Positions 8,223 to 17,522 of a stretch of 64,000 bases of DNA are shown piece by piece (positions within the stretch are counted from its first letter, which is position 1; each line of letters opens with the position of its first letter). The stretch spans positions 1-64,000 of the forward strand of contig NZ_QWVT01000023.1 in NCBI RefSeq assembly GCF_003570705.1, written 5' to 3'. A program made the position numbers and the translations under genes. The notes under the pieces were generated by a model. It saw only the letters and a list, made by a program, of their open reading frames with translations. It did no database searches and was not told the DNA's origin. Source of the DNA: Mesobacillus zeae (lineage in GTDB: Bacteria; Bacillota; Bacilli; Bacillales; Cytobacillaceae).

Positions 8223-9579
8223 CACATTCCACCTCCCTAGTATCATTCAGCTGAAGTGATAATTCAGTTAAAGCGCTTTTTAACAGAACGACAAGCTCAT
8301 CCATTTCCTTCAATGATATGGTAAGAGGAGGAGAAATGATGACAGCATCCCCGCTTATACCGTCAATGCCTGCTCCGGCTGGATAGATGAGGAGGCCAAG
8401 TTCCTGAGCGATGTTCACAAGGCGGGCTGTAAAATTGATATCCCGGGAAAACGATTTTTTGGAAACAGCATCTTCAACAAATTCCACGCCAATCATTAAA
8501 CCTTTTCCGCGGATGTCACCTATGAAAGGAAATTCAATGTTAAGCTGCTCAAGACTCATCATTAAGTAATCACCTTTCCGCTTAACTTCTTTAAGGATTG
8601 ATTGGTCGTCCATATATTCGAGCACCGCAAGCGATACAGCACACGATTGGGGATTCGCGCTTAAAGTATGGCCGCTCATAATCGATTTTGTCCCATTAAG
8701 AATCGGTTCCATCACCCGTTCGCTTGCCAAGGTAGCAGCAATCGGCGCGTAACCAGCTCCCATTCCCTTTCCTAAAGCCACGATATCCGGGATAACACCC
8801 CACTGTTCACAGGCAAGCATTGTACCTGTCCGCCCAAAACCGGTCATGACTTCATCGGCGATAAACAAAATATCATGGCGATCACAGATTTCTTTAATTT
8901 CAATATAATAACCCGCAGGGGGTGTCAGGGCTCCCCCGGCAGCACCAACGACAGGCTCGGCAATAAATGCAGCAATATTGTCAGCACCTATCCTTCTGAT
9001 GGCTGTCTCAAGCTCCCGGGCGCATTGCAAGCCGCAGTCTTCCGGTTTCAGTCCTAATGGACAGCGGTAGCAGTACGGAGGAGGAATGACAGGACAATCT
9101 TCAAGAAGCGAAGTAAATCTTGCTCTCCTGGCGGGATGCCCTGACATGGACAAGGCTCCCATCGTAATGCCATGATAGCTGACCCAGCGTGATAGTATCC
9201 TGTTTTTCGTTGGCTTCCCTTTTTCCTGCCAATGCTGAATGGCGATTTTCATACTTGTTTCTGTTGCCTCTGAACCGCTATTGACAAAAAAGCTCCAGTT
9301 TAAATCCCCTGGAACAGAATTAGCAATTTTCTCGGCAAGCTTTTCTGCAGGCTCGCTTGAAAACTGGGCACGATATACAAATGAGACTTTTTCAGCCTGT
9401 TTTTTCATGGCCTCCACAATCTCCTCCACACCATGCCCGATGTTAGCAGTAACAGCTCCGGAGGCTCCATCAAGATATCGTTTTCCCTGTAAATCATACA
9501 AATAGATACCTTTCCCATAATCGACAACAGGGTAGTCAGCATTAAGTGCTGGCTTGATTAGATAGGTCCTGTCCATCAT
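8215..9579 (-). CDS. yodT: class III PLP aminotransferase
   Basis: Class III (omega) aminotransferase of about 454 aa. The signature FIADEVMTGFGRTG and the PLP lysine in LGKGMGAGY are present. The family moves terminal amino groups of compounds such as ornithine, beta-alanine, GABA or lysine. It is the first gene of yodTSRQ. The start is set at ATG 9579 (an ATGATG pair) behind AGGAAAG, because the longer frame starts at a GTG without a ribosome site. Beta-lysine or an acetyl derivative is a likely amino donor from context only. Confidence 0.9.
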   Translation of the reverse strand: MMDRTYLIKPALNADYPVVDYGKGIYLYDLQGKRYLDGASGAVTANIGHGVEEIVEAMKKQAEKVSFVYRAQFSSEPAEKLAEKIANSVPGDLNWSFFVNSGSEATETSMKIAIQHWQEKGKPTKNRILSRWVSYHGITMGALSMSGHPARRARFTSLLEDCPVIPPPYCYRCPLGLKPEDCGLQCARELETAIRRIGADNIAAFIAEPVVGAAGGALTPPAGYYIEIKEICDRHDILFIADEVMTGFGRTGTMLACEQWGVIPDIVALGKGMGAGYAPIAATLASERVMEPILNGTKSIMSGHTLSANPQSCAVSLAVLEYMDDQSILKEVKRKGDYLMMSLEQLNIEFPFIGDIRGKGLMIGVEFVEDAVSKKSFSRDINFTARLVNIAQELGLLIYPAGAGIDGISGDAVIISPPLTISLKEMDELVVLLKSALTELSLQLNDTREVECDG

Positions 9580-9631
9580 TTCACATCGCTTTCCTAATAT
9601 ATCCCAAGAATAAAATTGCACTGTTTAATAG

Positions 9632-9660
9632 ATTGTATGAAGAGCTTGGCCAAATCTTTC
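9632..9660 (-). promoter_or_regulatory. sigma-E-like promoter before yodT
   Basis: On the minus strand the -10 CATACAAT (9632-9639) is a full match to the mother-cell sigma-E -10. A weaker -35 candidate, GAAAGAT (9654-9660), lies 14 bases upstream. From memory, the equivalent B. subtilis operon is sigma-E dependent. The poor -35 keeps this tentative. Confidence 0.4.
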
Positions 9661-9670
9661 TTGGGAAAAG

Positions 9671-9697
9671 AAAAAAAGCACCCGTGAAAGGTGCTTT
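9671..9697 (-). terminator. terminator after the S66 carboxypeptidase gene
   Basis: On the minus strand AAAGCACC-TTTCACG-GGTGCTTT runs into TTTTCTTTT about 20 bases after the stop codon. It isolates the gene from yodT. Confidence 0.8.
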
Positions 9698-9717
9698 AAA
9701 ATTCCCTTGTCTTTTCT

Positions 9718-10698
9718 TTACTCTTCGTGGAGTACAGTAATTTCCACTTTTCCGTCCGCTGCCTTGACTGTTGCCCTGCATCCTGCGGGAATTGTTGCAA
9801 TCGGCTGGACGTGTCCGAAGTTAACATTGGCGATAATCGGGATACCTCTGAGCTCCGCCTTTGATGCAATGATACTCATGATAGCTGCTTCCGTTACAAC
9901 CGAATCTTTTTTAAACCTGCCGATCAGCACGGCACGAATCCCCCCGGCATCCGGCATTTGGAGAAGAGACTGGAGGTCACGGTCAAATGTTCGCACATGC
10001 GATTCATCATCATCCTCTATGAACAGAATCGAGTCTTTCAATGACGGCATAAATTCTGTTCCCTTGAGAAGGTTCATAGTGGAGAGATTTCCGCCAACCA
10101 GCTTTCCTTCAGCTTCACCCTCCGCGACGACCAGATAGCCCGGATTCTCATGAAAGGTGCGGTTTTCCTGCTCCAAATGCCATGAGTCATCAGACCACTG
10201 CTCTGATGGTTCAATATCAAATGGCGCATCATTGGTCACTGCATCAAGAAAGGAATTGAGTGTGTATTCAAATCCATGTTTCGCTCCAAAGCTTGAGAAA
10301 AAGGGCCCAGAGTATGTAACGAGGCCAGTTTTTGTATGGATAGCAAGCTGCATTGCCGTAATATCGCTATATCCGCATAGCACTTTTGGGTTTTTGGCAA
10401 TCAAATCATAGTCAATTCCCTTTAATAACTGGTTTGAGTTATATCCTCCCAGCGCGGCAATGATGCATTTAACATTAGGATCGGCAAATGCATCATGAAG
10501 ATCCTCAAGCCGCTGGTCAACCGATGTGCTGAAAAATTCATCATGCTCACTCGTATACTTTCCGTATGTAACCGTAAATCCAAGCTGTTCAAGTCTATTC
10601 TGAGCTATTTCTAGCTGGGCCTCTTTCAAGATGGCCATGCTCGTAGATGGAGCAACCACCCTGATTTCATCGCCCGGCTTAAGTCTGTCTGGAATCAT
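9718..10698 (-). CDS. S66 LD-carboxypeptidase / MccF-like serine peptidase
   Basis: This 326-aa protein belongs to peptidase family S66, which includes the muropeptide LD-carboxypeptidase LdcA and the microcin C immunity peptidase MccF. The nucleophile motif is CGYSDIT near residue 113, preceded by the LGGYNSNQLL substrate loop typical of MccF. No signal peptide is visible, so it acts in the cytoplasm, on recycled wall peptides or toxic peptide-nucleotides. The ribosome site GGAGGGATAAAG precedes the ATG. Terminators lie on both sides, so it is a single-gene unit. Sequence alone does not decide between LdcA and MccF roles. Confidence 0.85.
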   Translation of the reverse strand: MIPDRLKPGDEIRVVAPSTSMAILKEAQLEIAQNRLEQLGFTVTYGKYTSEHDEFFSTSVDQRLEDLHDAFADPNVKCIIAALGGYNSNQLLKGIDYDLIAKNPKVLCGYSDITAMQLAIHTKTGLVTYSGPFFSSFGAKHGFEYTLNSFLDAVTNDAPFDIEPSEQWSDDSWHLEQENRTFHENPGYLVVAEGEAEGKLVGGNLSTMNLLKGTEFMPSLKDSILFIEDDDESHVRTFDRDLQSLLQMPDAGGIRAVLIGRFKKDSVVTEAAIMSIIASKAELRGIPIIANVNFGHVQPIATIPAGCRATVKAADGKVEITVLHEE

Positions 10699-10741
10699 CT
10701 TTATCCCTCCAAAATTCTCTGAAACAAGCTTATTTTACCAT

Positions 10742-10766
10742 AAAAAACCCACCAACCGGCGGGTTT
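10742..10766 (-). terminator. terminator after the FAD-protein gene
   Basis: On the minus strand AAACCC-(GCCGGTTGGT)-GGGTTT is followed by TTTTA, about 30 bases after the stop codon. Confidence 0.7.
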
Positions 10767-10794
10767 CCAATAGTGTTGATGATCTGTCAATTTT

Positions 10795-12261
10795 TTAAAC
10801 GAGCGCGGGTTCTGCAATCTTTCCGCTTTTCATTTTTTCAATGATATCTGTAGCAATCCAAACACCACAGGCGCTTGCCTGTGCAAGCCCCCTTGTAACT
10901 CCAGCACCGTCACCGCCTACATAAAGTCCAGAAATTTCTGTTTCGAATTTATCGTTCAGCTTAGGCCTCGCTGAATAGAATTTAGCTTCGATACCATAGA
11001 ATAGCGTGTGCTCGGAAGCAAGTCCCGGAGTGACATGGTTGAGAGCTTCCGTCATTTCAATCAGGCTCTTCATTGTGTTGTACGGCAGCACCAGGCCAAG
11101 GTCGCCAGGCACAGCTTCCTTCATTGTTGGTTCAAGAAATCCTTCCTTGATACGCTTGGCTGTAGATCTGCGCCCCTTCAGTATATCACCGTATTTCTGG
11201 ACGATGAGGCCCCCGCTGGATAGGCTGTTGGCCAGACGGGAAATTTCATGGGCATACTCATTAGGCTTGTCAAACGGTTCGGAGAAAGTGTGAGAAACGA
11301 GCAAGGCAAAATTAGTGTTAGGACTGCCAAGCTCAGGATCCTTATACGCATGACCATTTGCCAGCATGATTCCTGAGTGGTTTTCTACTACAACATGCCC
11401 CGACGGGTTGCTGCAGAATGTCCTTACCTGAGTCCCGACAGATGTATTGAAAATGAACTTGCCTTCATAGAGATGTTCGTTAATTTCCTGCATGACGACA
11501 TTAGATGTTTCAACTCTGACACCAATATCGACCTGATTGTTGATCATTTTTAACCTGCGTGATTTCATAAGGCTGGTTAGCCATTTCGAACCGTCACGGC
11601 CAGGAGTAATAACAATTTTGTCCGCATGAAACTCGTCTCCCGACTTCAGCTTGATTCCCCGGACTTTATGTCCGTCAGCCTGCTTTTCGGTAATGAGGTC
11701 GTCAACCTCCATCTTGAACTTCATTTCAATCTTTGTTTGCAAATATTCGTAAATGCTTTTTAGTATCGCAAGGTTTTGTTCTGTACCGAGGTGGCGGACC
11801 TGCGCACGCAAGAGCTTCAGGCCTGCTGCATATCCCCTTCGCTCGATATCTTTTACCTGGTCGGTTAGTGGGTCCGTAACGCTTTCTGTCGCACCATGGT
11901 CAAGATTTATTTTATCAACATACTTAATCAATTCAATTACTTTCGATTCAGACAAATAGTCTGTCATCCATCCGCCAAACTCACTCGTAATATTAAACTT
12001 CCCATCAGAATAAGCTCCCGCTCCGCCAAACCCATTTGTAATTGAGCAGGCTGGAAGGCAGCCGGCGAAATCTTTTTTTCCAGCTGGAGGGGGGCATTTC
12101 TCTATTTTCTTCTGAAGTATTGGACAATTCCGCTTGTATATATCATGACCTTTATCCACCAAAAGCACTCTTGCCTCAGGCATTTTTAGTGTCATTTCGT
12201 AGCAAGTGAAAATTCCAGCCGGACCTGCGCCGACGACGATTACATCATAATTTGTTTTCAT
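10795..12261 (-). CDS. FAD-dependent dehydrogenase family protein (COG2509 type)
   Basis: This 488-aa flavoprotein has an N-terminal dinucleotide-binding loop VVGAGPAGIF at residues 10-19 and a C-terminal FAD motif GLYVGGDGAGVTRGL. Near residue 50 a Cys-containing stretch (KRNCPILQKKIEKC, then GCLPAC) is typical of this uncharacterised family of long FAD-dependent dehydrogenases. The substrate is not known. No signal or membrane segment is seen. The gene is divergent from the SGNH hydrolase gene, with about 250 bases of AT-rich sequence between them that should hold both promoters. Confidence 0.8.
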   Translation of the reverse strand: MKTNYDVIVVGAGPAGIFTCYEMTLKMPEARVLLVDKGHDIYKRNCPILQKKIEKCPPPAGKKDFAGCLPACSITNGFGGAGAYSDGKFNITSEFGGWMTDYLSESKVIELIKYVDKINLDHGATESVTDPLTDQVKDIERRGYAAGLKLLRAQVRHLGTEQNLAILKSIYEYLQTKIEMKFKMEVDDLITEKQADGHKVRGIKLKSGDEFHADKIVITPGRDGSKWLTSLMKSRRLKMINNQVDIGVRVETSNVVMQEINEHLYEGKFIFNTSVGTQVRTFCSNPSGHVVVENHSGIMLANGHAYKDPELGSPNTNFALLVSHTFSEPFDKPNEYAHEISRLANSLSSGGLIVQKYGDILKGRRSTAKRIKEGFLEPTMKEAVPGDLGLVLPYNTMKSLIEMTEALNHVTPGLASEHTLFYGIEAKFYSARPKLNDKFETEISGLYVGGDGAGVTRGLAQASACGVWIATDIIEKMKSGKIAEPALV

Positions 12262-12514
12262 AAGCCATCCCCTACCTCTAGCGTTTTTCTTAACCCTTGG
12301 TAAATATAACAGACCTCCCGAGCAAGGTCAACACTAAATACGAACTATCTTATACACCTACAGTTAAAATGTTCGTTTTATGTTAATTTGCAAAAAATTC
12401 AGTCTAAAACACAAACCGCCTGCTAAAATATTGGGAATCGCTTTTATAATCAATGAAAAAGGGTACATTTGTTTTATACTATATTTAACCTACACCTAAA
12501 AGGAAGGATTCAAC

Positions 12515-13609
12515 ATGCAAAGGAAGGTTACAATTCTCATCACAGGTGCAGTCGCTCTTTTCTTCATAATTTATTGGCTGGCCAACTTTTCACCTGCCAG
12601 AGGCAAAGGTGAAGCAAACGTATATGACAAAATATCCGAAGGCAGCAACATCCGCTATTTGGTAATTGGCGATAGTATCGCCAGGGGTTCAGGTGCCGAA
12701 ACAATGGATCAGCGATGGTACACCAAGCTTGAAGTTCTTTTAAAGGGAGACATGGGAATTGTAGCGAAGCGACAATCCCTGGTTCAAAGCGGGGCCACTG
12801 CATTTGAAGGTATATACAGGCTGCAGAACGCAGCCAGGCTAACTAATGCTGACCTTATCTTTATCTTTTTTGGTGAAAATGACCGCAAATATATGGGGCC
12901 GGAGGAGTTTTCTTTTTTCTATGAAAAACTACTTCGTGATGCCAAAATGAAATTTCCTAATGCAGAAATCATTACAATTACTGAAAGTCCGCTAAAACAG
13001 CCGCCATTTGCAAAACAGATAGAACGAATTTCCTACCATTATGGCGCCAAAAACATCGATATGCGGAAACACTTTAAAGACACAGGGATGTTGACAGAAA
13101 AACTGACTTCCGATACGGTGCATCCCAATGGAAAAGGATATCAGCTTTATGCAAATGCCATTTTCAATTTGCTGAAAAAAAACAGCCGTGAACGAAATGA
13201 CATCGCCTTACTGAAAAAGCCGCTTACAGGAGAGCATGATTTTGTATTGACAGCAAACAGCATGCCTGAAAAAACAAGAGGCTTTAAAAACAAAAATGGC
13301 ATGTACATAAGCAATGTTCCAGGTAATTTTCTAGAATTTCAATTCGAAGGACCAATGCTTGGTGTGACACTATCAAGAAGAGAGAACGGCGGGATGATGA
13401 ACGTATATGTTGACGGGGAGTATGTCCGGACTATGTCTACCTGGTGGCCTTTCCCCAGGGAAAGAAACCTTTATGTCACCAGCGGGCTTGAACAGGGAAA
13501 GCATACGGCCCGGTTTGAAGTCATTAACGATGTTTCACCGCACAATTCGCAAGGAATCGGAACCATCCAGATTTCTTCAGTGTTTATGAGCGAGCGAATA
13601 AAGGATTGA
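12515..13609 (+). CDS. membrane-anchored SGNH/GDSL hydrolase with C-terminal beta domain
   Basis: A hydrophobic N-terminal anchor (residues 4-24) precedes a 200-aa SGNH esterase domain. Block I is GDSIARG (catalytic Ser), block III is FFGEND with Glu-Asn-Asp, and block V is DTVHPNGKGY (Asp and His). Residues 220-364 form a second, probably beta-sandwich domain like those that bind cell-surface sugars. The protein should sit outside the membrane and deacylate wall polymers or lipids; the substrate is unknown. AAGGAAGG precedes the ATG. It is divergent from the FAD gene and about 57 bases before the DUF502 gene. Confidence 0.75.
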   Translation: MQRKVTILITGAVALFFIIYWLANFSPARGKGEANVYDKISEGSNIRYLVIGDSIARGSGAETMDQRWYTKLEVLLKGDMGIVAKRQSLVQSGATAFEGIYRLQNAARLTNADLIFIFFGENDRKYMGPEEFSFFYEKLLRDAKMKFPNAEIITITESPLKQPPFAKQIERISYHYGAKNIDMRKHFKDTGMLTEKLTSDTVHPNGKGYQLYANAIFNLLKKNSRERNDIALLKKPLTGEHDFVLTANSMPEKTRGFKNKNGMYISNVPGNFLEFQFEGPMLGVTLSRRENGGMMNVYVDGEYVRTMSTWWPFPRERNLYVTSGLEQGKHTARFEVINDVSPHNSQGIGTIQISSVFMSERIKD

Positions 13610-13665
13610 ATAATTTCCCGAAAAAGTGTATCTTACAAGCATAAACACTTGAGGAGTAAAAACAA

Positions 13666-14262
13666 ATGAAAAATCTAGTCAAAAATTTTATCAACGGGAT
13701 ATTGACCATCGTGCCGATCATTCTCGTAATTTATGTCATTTATAAAACCTTTATGTTCCTGGATGGATTGCTTGGTGATGTCCTGAAACCCCACATGAAG
13801 GATGACTATCTGCCAGGCTTCGGACTGCTTCTGACAATCATTCTGATTACTGTTTTAGGCTGGCTTTCAACCCGCTTTATTACAGGGAGCATCGTAAAGC
13901 TGGCCGACAGACTGCTTGAGAAAATCCCCGTTGTAAAGACGATCTACTCTGTAATAAAGGATACGATCGGCTCATTTCTTGGGGAAAAAAAGTCGTTTTC
14001 GAAAGTGGTGCTAGTAACTGTTCCCGGAACAGGAATGAAGAGCATGGGGTTTATCACGACCGAAGAACTTGAGAAATTTCACAGCCCACTGCAGAATTAT
14101 GCGGCAGTCTATATTCCGCAAACCTTCCAGGTTGCTGGATTCACCTTCCTTGTCCCGAAAAACGAGATTGAAGTGATTGATGTCAAACCTGAAGATGCTA
14201 TGAAGTTTATCCTCTCAGGCGGGATGACCACAAAAGCAAAAAAAGAAAACTTCCCAGCATAA
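13666..14262 (+). CDS. DUF502 family membrane protein
   Basis: This 198-aa protein has two clear N-terminal membrane spans (about residues 8-30 and 48-72) followed by a soluble domain with the motif LLEKIPVVKTIYSVIKD, the hallmark of DUF502. No enzyme activity is known for the family. The soluble part is rich in Val and Phe and probably packs on the inner face of the membrane. GAGGAG lies before the ATG. It follows the SGNH gene on the same strand and ends in a strong shared terminator. Confidence 0.85.
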   Translation: MKNLVKNFINGILTIVPIILVIYVIYKTFMFLDGLLGDVLKPHMKDDYLPGFGLLLTIILITVLGWLSTRFITGSIVKLADRLLEKIPVVKTIYSVIKDTIGSFLGEKKSFSKVVLVTVPGTGMKSMGFITTEELEKFHSPLQNYAAVYIPQTFQVAGFTFLVPKNEIEVIDVKPEDAMKFILSGGMTTKAKKENFPA

Positions 14263-14263
14263 A

Positions 14264-14298
14264 AAAGGTACAGGCGATCAATCGCGCCTGTACCTTTT
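14264..14298. terminator. bidirectional terminator
   Basis: Near-perfect 14-bp stem AAAGGTACAGGCG/CGCGCCTGTACCTTT with a short loop, flanked by A runs on the left and T on the right. It lies between convergent genes and can stop transcription from both sides. Confidence 0.85.
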
Positions 14299-14302
14299 AA
14301 TA

Positions 14303-14812
14303 TTATTTCATTGTTAATTTCATAATTGGAGAAACGCCCTTTTCAACTTTGCCCAATCCTTCCTTCTCAAGCGATAAGGTACTGTCCGTATTTGTAATAA
14401 TAACCGGGGTCAATGTACTTTTCGCTTTTGTGCGGATTATTTGAAGGTCAAAGCTCATCAGCCTATCCCCAGCCTTGACCTTGTCCCCTTCCTTCACATG
14501 CGCGTCAAATCCTTCTCCTTTTAGCGCTACTGTTTCAAGTCCGATATGAAGAAGTATTTCCGCACCGTTTTCAGCCCTTATTCCAATGGCGTGCTTTGTC
14601 GGGAATACCTGGATGATCTCTCCGTCGACAGGTGAGACAGCCATTCCTTCAGACGGATCGATTGCCAGCCCATCCCCCATCATTTTTTCAGCAAATACCG
14701 GGTCGGGCACTTTCTCCAGGCTGACGAGACTTCCTGATAGCGGTGCCACAAGCTCTAAAGTTTTACTGCTTTCTTCTTTCTTGCCAAAAAGTTTCTTAAA
14801 CAATGTTTTCAT
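14303..14812 (-). CDS. ypqE: PTS glucose-type enzyme IIA protein
   Basis: Stand-alone EIIA of the glucose family, about 169 aa. The two active-site histidines are visible: PTKHAIGI and ILLHIGLETVALKG, the latter being the site phosphorylated by HPr. It carries phosphate from HPr to an EIIB domain elsewhere. The start is taken at MKTLFKKLFGKK (14812), which matches related proteins; the longer frame overlaps the msrB end and has no better site. The order ypqE-msrB-msrA equals that of B. subtilis. The transported sugar is not shown. Confidence 0.85.
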   Translation of the reverse strand: MKTLFKKLFGKKEESSKTLELVAPLSGSLVSLEKVPDPVFAEKMMGDGLAIDPSEGMAVSPVDGEIIQVFPTKHAIGIRAENGAEILLHIGLETVALKGEGFDAHVKEGDKVKAGDRLMSFDLQIIRTKAKSTLTPVIITNTDSTLSLEKEGLGKVEKGVSPIMKLTMK

Positions 14813-14828
14813 CCTTTCTTCGTTCTCG

Positions 14829-15263
14829 CTATTTCGCAAAAAATTGCACAAACTCCTGGTAACCTTCTTCTTCCAGCTTTTCTTTTGGAATAAACCGAAG
14901 GGCAGCCGAGTTGATGCAATATCTTAGGCCATCAGGTCCAGGGCCATCATCAAATACGTGGCCAAGATGAGAATCTGCAGCATTGCTCCTGACTTCCTTG
15001 CGAACCATGCCATGGGTATAGTCGGCTTTCTCGACTATTTCAGTCCCGTCAACCGGCTTCGTGAAACTTGGCCAGCCGCAGCCGGCATCAAATTTATCCT
15101 TTGAACTGAATAACGGCTTACCTGAGACAATGTCGACATACAGACCTTCCCGCTGCTCATTCCAATATTCATTTCTAAATGGAGGCTCAGTTCCATTGTT
15201 TTGCGTAACCTTATATTGAATAGGCGACAATTTCAGTTTTAACTGCTCCTTATTATTTTCCAC
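14829..15263 (-). CDS. msrB: peptide methionine (R)-S-oxide reductase
   Basis: MsrB repairs the R form of methionine sulfoxide in proteins. Motifs seen are DAGCGWPSF and the catalytic Cys in [11 protein letters not shown]. The length is about 144 aa. The start is GTG 15263, which has GGGGGG eight bases before it; the longer frame upstream is a shadow of msrA. The gene overlaps the msrA end by 11 bases, indicating coupled translation. No CxxC zinc pairs are seen. It acts in the cytoplasm with MsrA and thioredoxin. Confidence 0.9.
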   Translation of the reverse strand: MENNKEQLKLKLSPIQYKVTQNNGTEPPFRNEYWNEQREGLYVDIVSGKPLFSSKDKFDAGCGWPSFTKPVDGTEIVEKADYTHGMVRKEVRSNAADSHLGHVFDDGPGPDGLRYCINSAALRFIPKEKLEEEGYQEFVQFFAK

Positions 15264-15798
15264 TCTGTTCCCCCCAGTGTTTCCGTATAAAAGAAGCCCG
15301 CCCTGATCCTTCCTGATAGGCGAGATATCTTTTCGGATTTTTTTTATAATAGTCCTGATGATAATCTTCAGCCGGATAAAATGTTTTCGCCGGCAGGATT
15401 TCCGTAACAATCGGCTTGCTGAAACGGCTACTTTCTTCAAGTTCCTTCCTGTATGCCTCAGCAATCATCTTCTGTTCTTCGTTATGGTAAAATACCGCCT
15501 GCTTGTACGAGTGCCCACGGTCATAAAACTGTCCTCCTGCATCAGTTGGATCAACTTGCTGCCAAAAAACTTTAACTAGCTCTTCATACGGGAAAACTTC
15601 TGGCTCAAATGTAATCTGGACTGCTTCATAATGGCCTGTCGTATCAGAACAAACTTCCTCATAGCTTGGATTTTCGGCAAATCCCCCAGTATATCCTGAA
15701 ACAACCTTTACGATTCCAGGAAGCTGGTCAAATGGCTTTACCATGCACCAAAAGCATCCGCCTGCAAAAGTTGCATGTTCTGTCTTGTTCTCACCCAT
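15253..15798 (-). CDS. msrA: peptide methionine (S)-S-oxide reductase
   Basis: MsrA repairs the S form of methionine sulfoxide. The signature [10 protein letters not shown] lies near residue 14, with the catalytic Cys in GCFWC. The length of about 181 aa is normal. The start is set at ATG 15798 ([11 protein letters not shown]) because GAGAGGTG precedes it; the frame extends upstream to 15819 without better support. It is the first gene of msrA-msrB-ypqE on the minus strand and starts about 140 bases beyond the ypmS terminator. Confidence 0.9.
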   Translation of the reverse strand: MGENKTEHATFAGGCFWCMVKPFDQLPGIVKVVSGYTGGFAENPSYEEVCSDTTGHYEAVQITFEPEVFPYEELVKVFWQQVDPTDAGGQFYDRGHSYKQAVFYHNEEQKMIAEAYRKELEESSRFSKPIVTEILPAKTFYPAEDYHQDYYKKNPKRYLAYQEGSGRASFIRKHWGEQSGK

Positions 15799-15932
15799 CC
15801 TGGACACCTCTCTTCTCATTCTTCTTTTCTATTCCCCATTGTACAGATTTTCATTCGAGGAAACAAAAGATTGACTGTTCTTCCATTATCCGAATATAGG
15901 TTCAATGATTGAACACTTAAACCCTAAAATAA

Positions 15933-15959
15933 AAAGCACCGGAATGATTCCGATGCTTT
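15933..15959 (-). terminator. terminator after ypmS
   Basis: Stem AAAGCATCGGAAT/ATTCCGGTGCTTT with one mismatch and a short loop, followed on the minus strand by TTATTTTA, about 57 bases after the ypmS stop. Confidence 0.8.
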
Positions 15960-16015
15960 CTTGCTCTCATTTGCTGAAATACCGCACCAGGCGGATTCGT
16001 GTTTCAGCACGCTCA

Positions 16016-16612
16016 CTATCTCTTAAACTCTGTTTTTGCTGGGACTTGCAAAGTGAAGGAAATGTTATCCTTCTGGAGGTCAAAGCGGTCTGCCCTTACC
16101 TTTACATCACCTTTCAGTTTAAGTTTTTGGAGCGAGATATAAACCATTTCCTCGTTAGGCTGAATATACACAAATTCGGGAAGATTGTAATTGTTCATCA
16201 CCATTTTGAGCACATAGGATACTGGAAGATTGAGGCTTCCAACCGATATGTTTTTTTGCCTAAGGACTAGATCCCCGTTTTTCAGCGCTTTTGGCTCAAA
16301 GGTCATCTTCATATTAACATTCTCACTAAAAAGCGGCATTGTCCCATAAAGTTCCACTTCTTCCCCTAGGGCAACCCGGTAATCAATGGAACCAGCTTTT
16401 GATTCTTCTTCCAAATAATGATTCAGAACTTTATTCATATCACTTTTATTTGTCTTTACCTGCAGCTTGACACTTTCCTTCTTTTCATCAAGTTGACCTT
16501 GCCGGTACGCCATATCGTCTGCAGGGGCTGTTATCATAAAAAACAAAACACCGAGAGTTAATGCCACTATGCCCAGTAAAACAAAAAACGAGATTTTCCA
16601 TTTATTTTTCAT
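16016..16612 (-). CDS. ypmS: YpmS-family membrane-anchored protein
   Basis: This 198-aa protein has one N-terminal membrane anchor (about residues 7-29) and an extracytoplasmic domain of roughly 165 residues. It matches YpmS (DUF2140) by its pattern of alternating beta strands and by position. Function is unknown. It follows the lipoprotein-like SGNH gene by three bases, as in B. subtilis ypmRS, so the two probably act together at the outer face of the membrane. Confidence 0.8.
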   Translation of the reverse strand: MKNKWKISFFVLLGIVALTLGVLFFMITAPADDMAYRQGQLDEKKESVKLQVKTNKSDMNKVLNHYLEEESKAGSIDYRVALGEEVELYGTMPLFSENVNMKMTFEPKALKNGDLVLRQKNISVGSLNLPVSYVLKMVMNNYNLPEFVYIQPNEEMVYISLQKLKLKGDVKVRADRFDLQKDNISFTLQVPAKTEFKR

Positions 16613-16615
16613 CCG

Positions 16616-17452
16616 TTAATTTTTCTCCCCTTTACCTGCCGTATATGCACGATCAGCAAGAAGTTTGATTGGCTTCCCTTCAAGGCTTGCATATACCCTG
16701 TCTGCGATCAGTCTGTAACCTTTATCATTGGGATGGAACTTGTCTGTATACAAAAGGTTTGTCTTGCTTTCCTGAAAAATATCCTGAATTCCGACAAAGT
16801 ATGCATTGTCATACTTCCTGATCACTGCTTCTCCGGCCTTGTTCCAGCCTTCAACAACTTCATCCATTTCTTTTATATCTGAAAACCATACAAAGAAAGG
16901 ATTATAAACACCAATCAGAACAATGGCAGCCTCCGGATTCAGCGTGTCTATATGATGAATGATGGATTCTACCCTAGTCTGGTAATCCGCCAGCTCTGCT
17001 TTGAAATCGTCCATTTCCAAGCTGTCAATATTCTGCTTGATTACCTTCATTAAATCATTTCCGCCTATTGTGACTAAAACGATATCCGCTTTTTTTATCT
17101 CTGCATCTACCTCGGGCTGCCGGAGCCTGCCGAGGAGCTGATCCGTCCGGTTTCCGCTTACCCCATAATTTCTTACCGTTACTTCTTTTACGCTTTGATC
17201 TTTCTCAAGCTTAACTGCAAGATACGGTAAATATCCCCCTCTGCGCCGGCTATCGCCAACTCCTTCGGTCAGGGAATCACCTGCCGCTACGACACGGAGT
17301 TTCCGGGGAAAAAAGGAAGGAGGAATGGATTTCTTCAGCTCAAGTGCCAATTCCTTCTTTGGGTTTAGCATTACCTTATCGGAACTTCCATATATTGAGC
17401 AGGAAGTTAAAAGCAGGAGCATTGCACACAGAAACGGAATTTTCCTCATCAC
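16616..17452 (-). CDS. ypmR: SGNH/GDSL-family lipoprotein hydrolase
   Basis: This 278-aa protein has a lipoprotein signal ending in LLLTSCS (lipobox Cys near 18). The SGNH domain has block I GDSLTEGVGD, block III GGNDLM and block V DKFHPNDKGY, so Ser, Asn, Asp and His are all present. It should be lipid-anchored outside the cell and hydrolyse an ester; the substrate is unknown. Order and type match B. subtilis ypmR beside ypmS and ypmQ. The start is a GTGATG pair after GGGGGCGGAG. Confidence 0.85.
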   Translation of the reverse strand: MMRKIPFLCAMLLLLTSCSIYGSSDKVMLNPKKELALELKKSIPPSFFPRKLRVVAAGDSLTEGVGDSRRRGGYLPYLAVKLEKDQSVKEVTVRNYGVSGNRTDQLLGRLRQPEVDAEIKKADIVLVTIGGNDLMKVIKQNIDSLEMDDFKAELADYQTRVESIIHHIDTLNPEAAIVLIGVYNPFFVWFSDIKEMDEVVEGWNKAGEAVIRKYDNAYFVGIQDIFQESKTNLLYTDKFHPNDKGYRLIADRVYASLEGKPIKLLADRAYTAGKGEKN

Positions 17453-17522
17453 TCCGCCCCCTCTTAGCCTATCAAATTACATTGTTGCTATGTATACTAT
17501 CCGTTCTAGAACCTTCCAATGT

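Noticed and set aside
9640-9662. Second sigma-54 site before yodT (TTGGCCAAGCTCTTCAT)
   Set aside because: The -24 GG is present, but the -12 GC is missing, and a sigma-E -10 overlaps.
15264-15464. N-terminal extension of the msrB frame
   Set aside because: It is an out-of-frame shadow of msrA; GTG 15263 has a clear ribosome site and gives a normal MsrB length.
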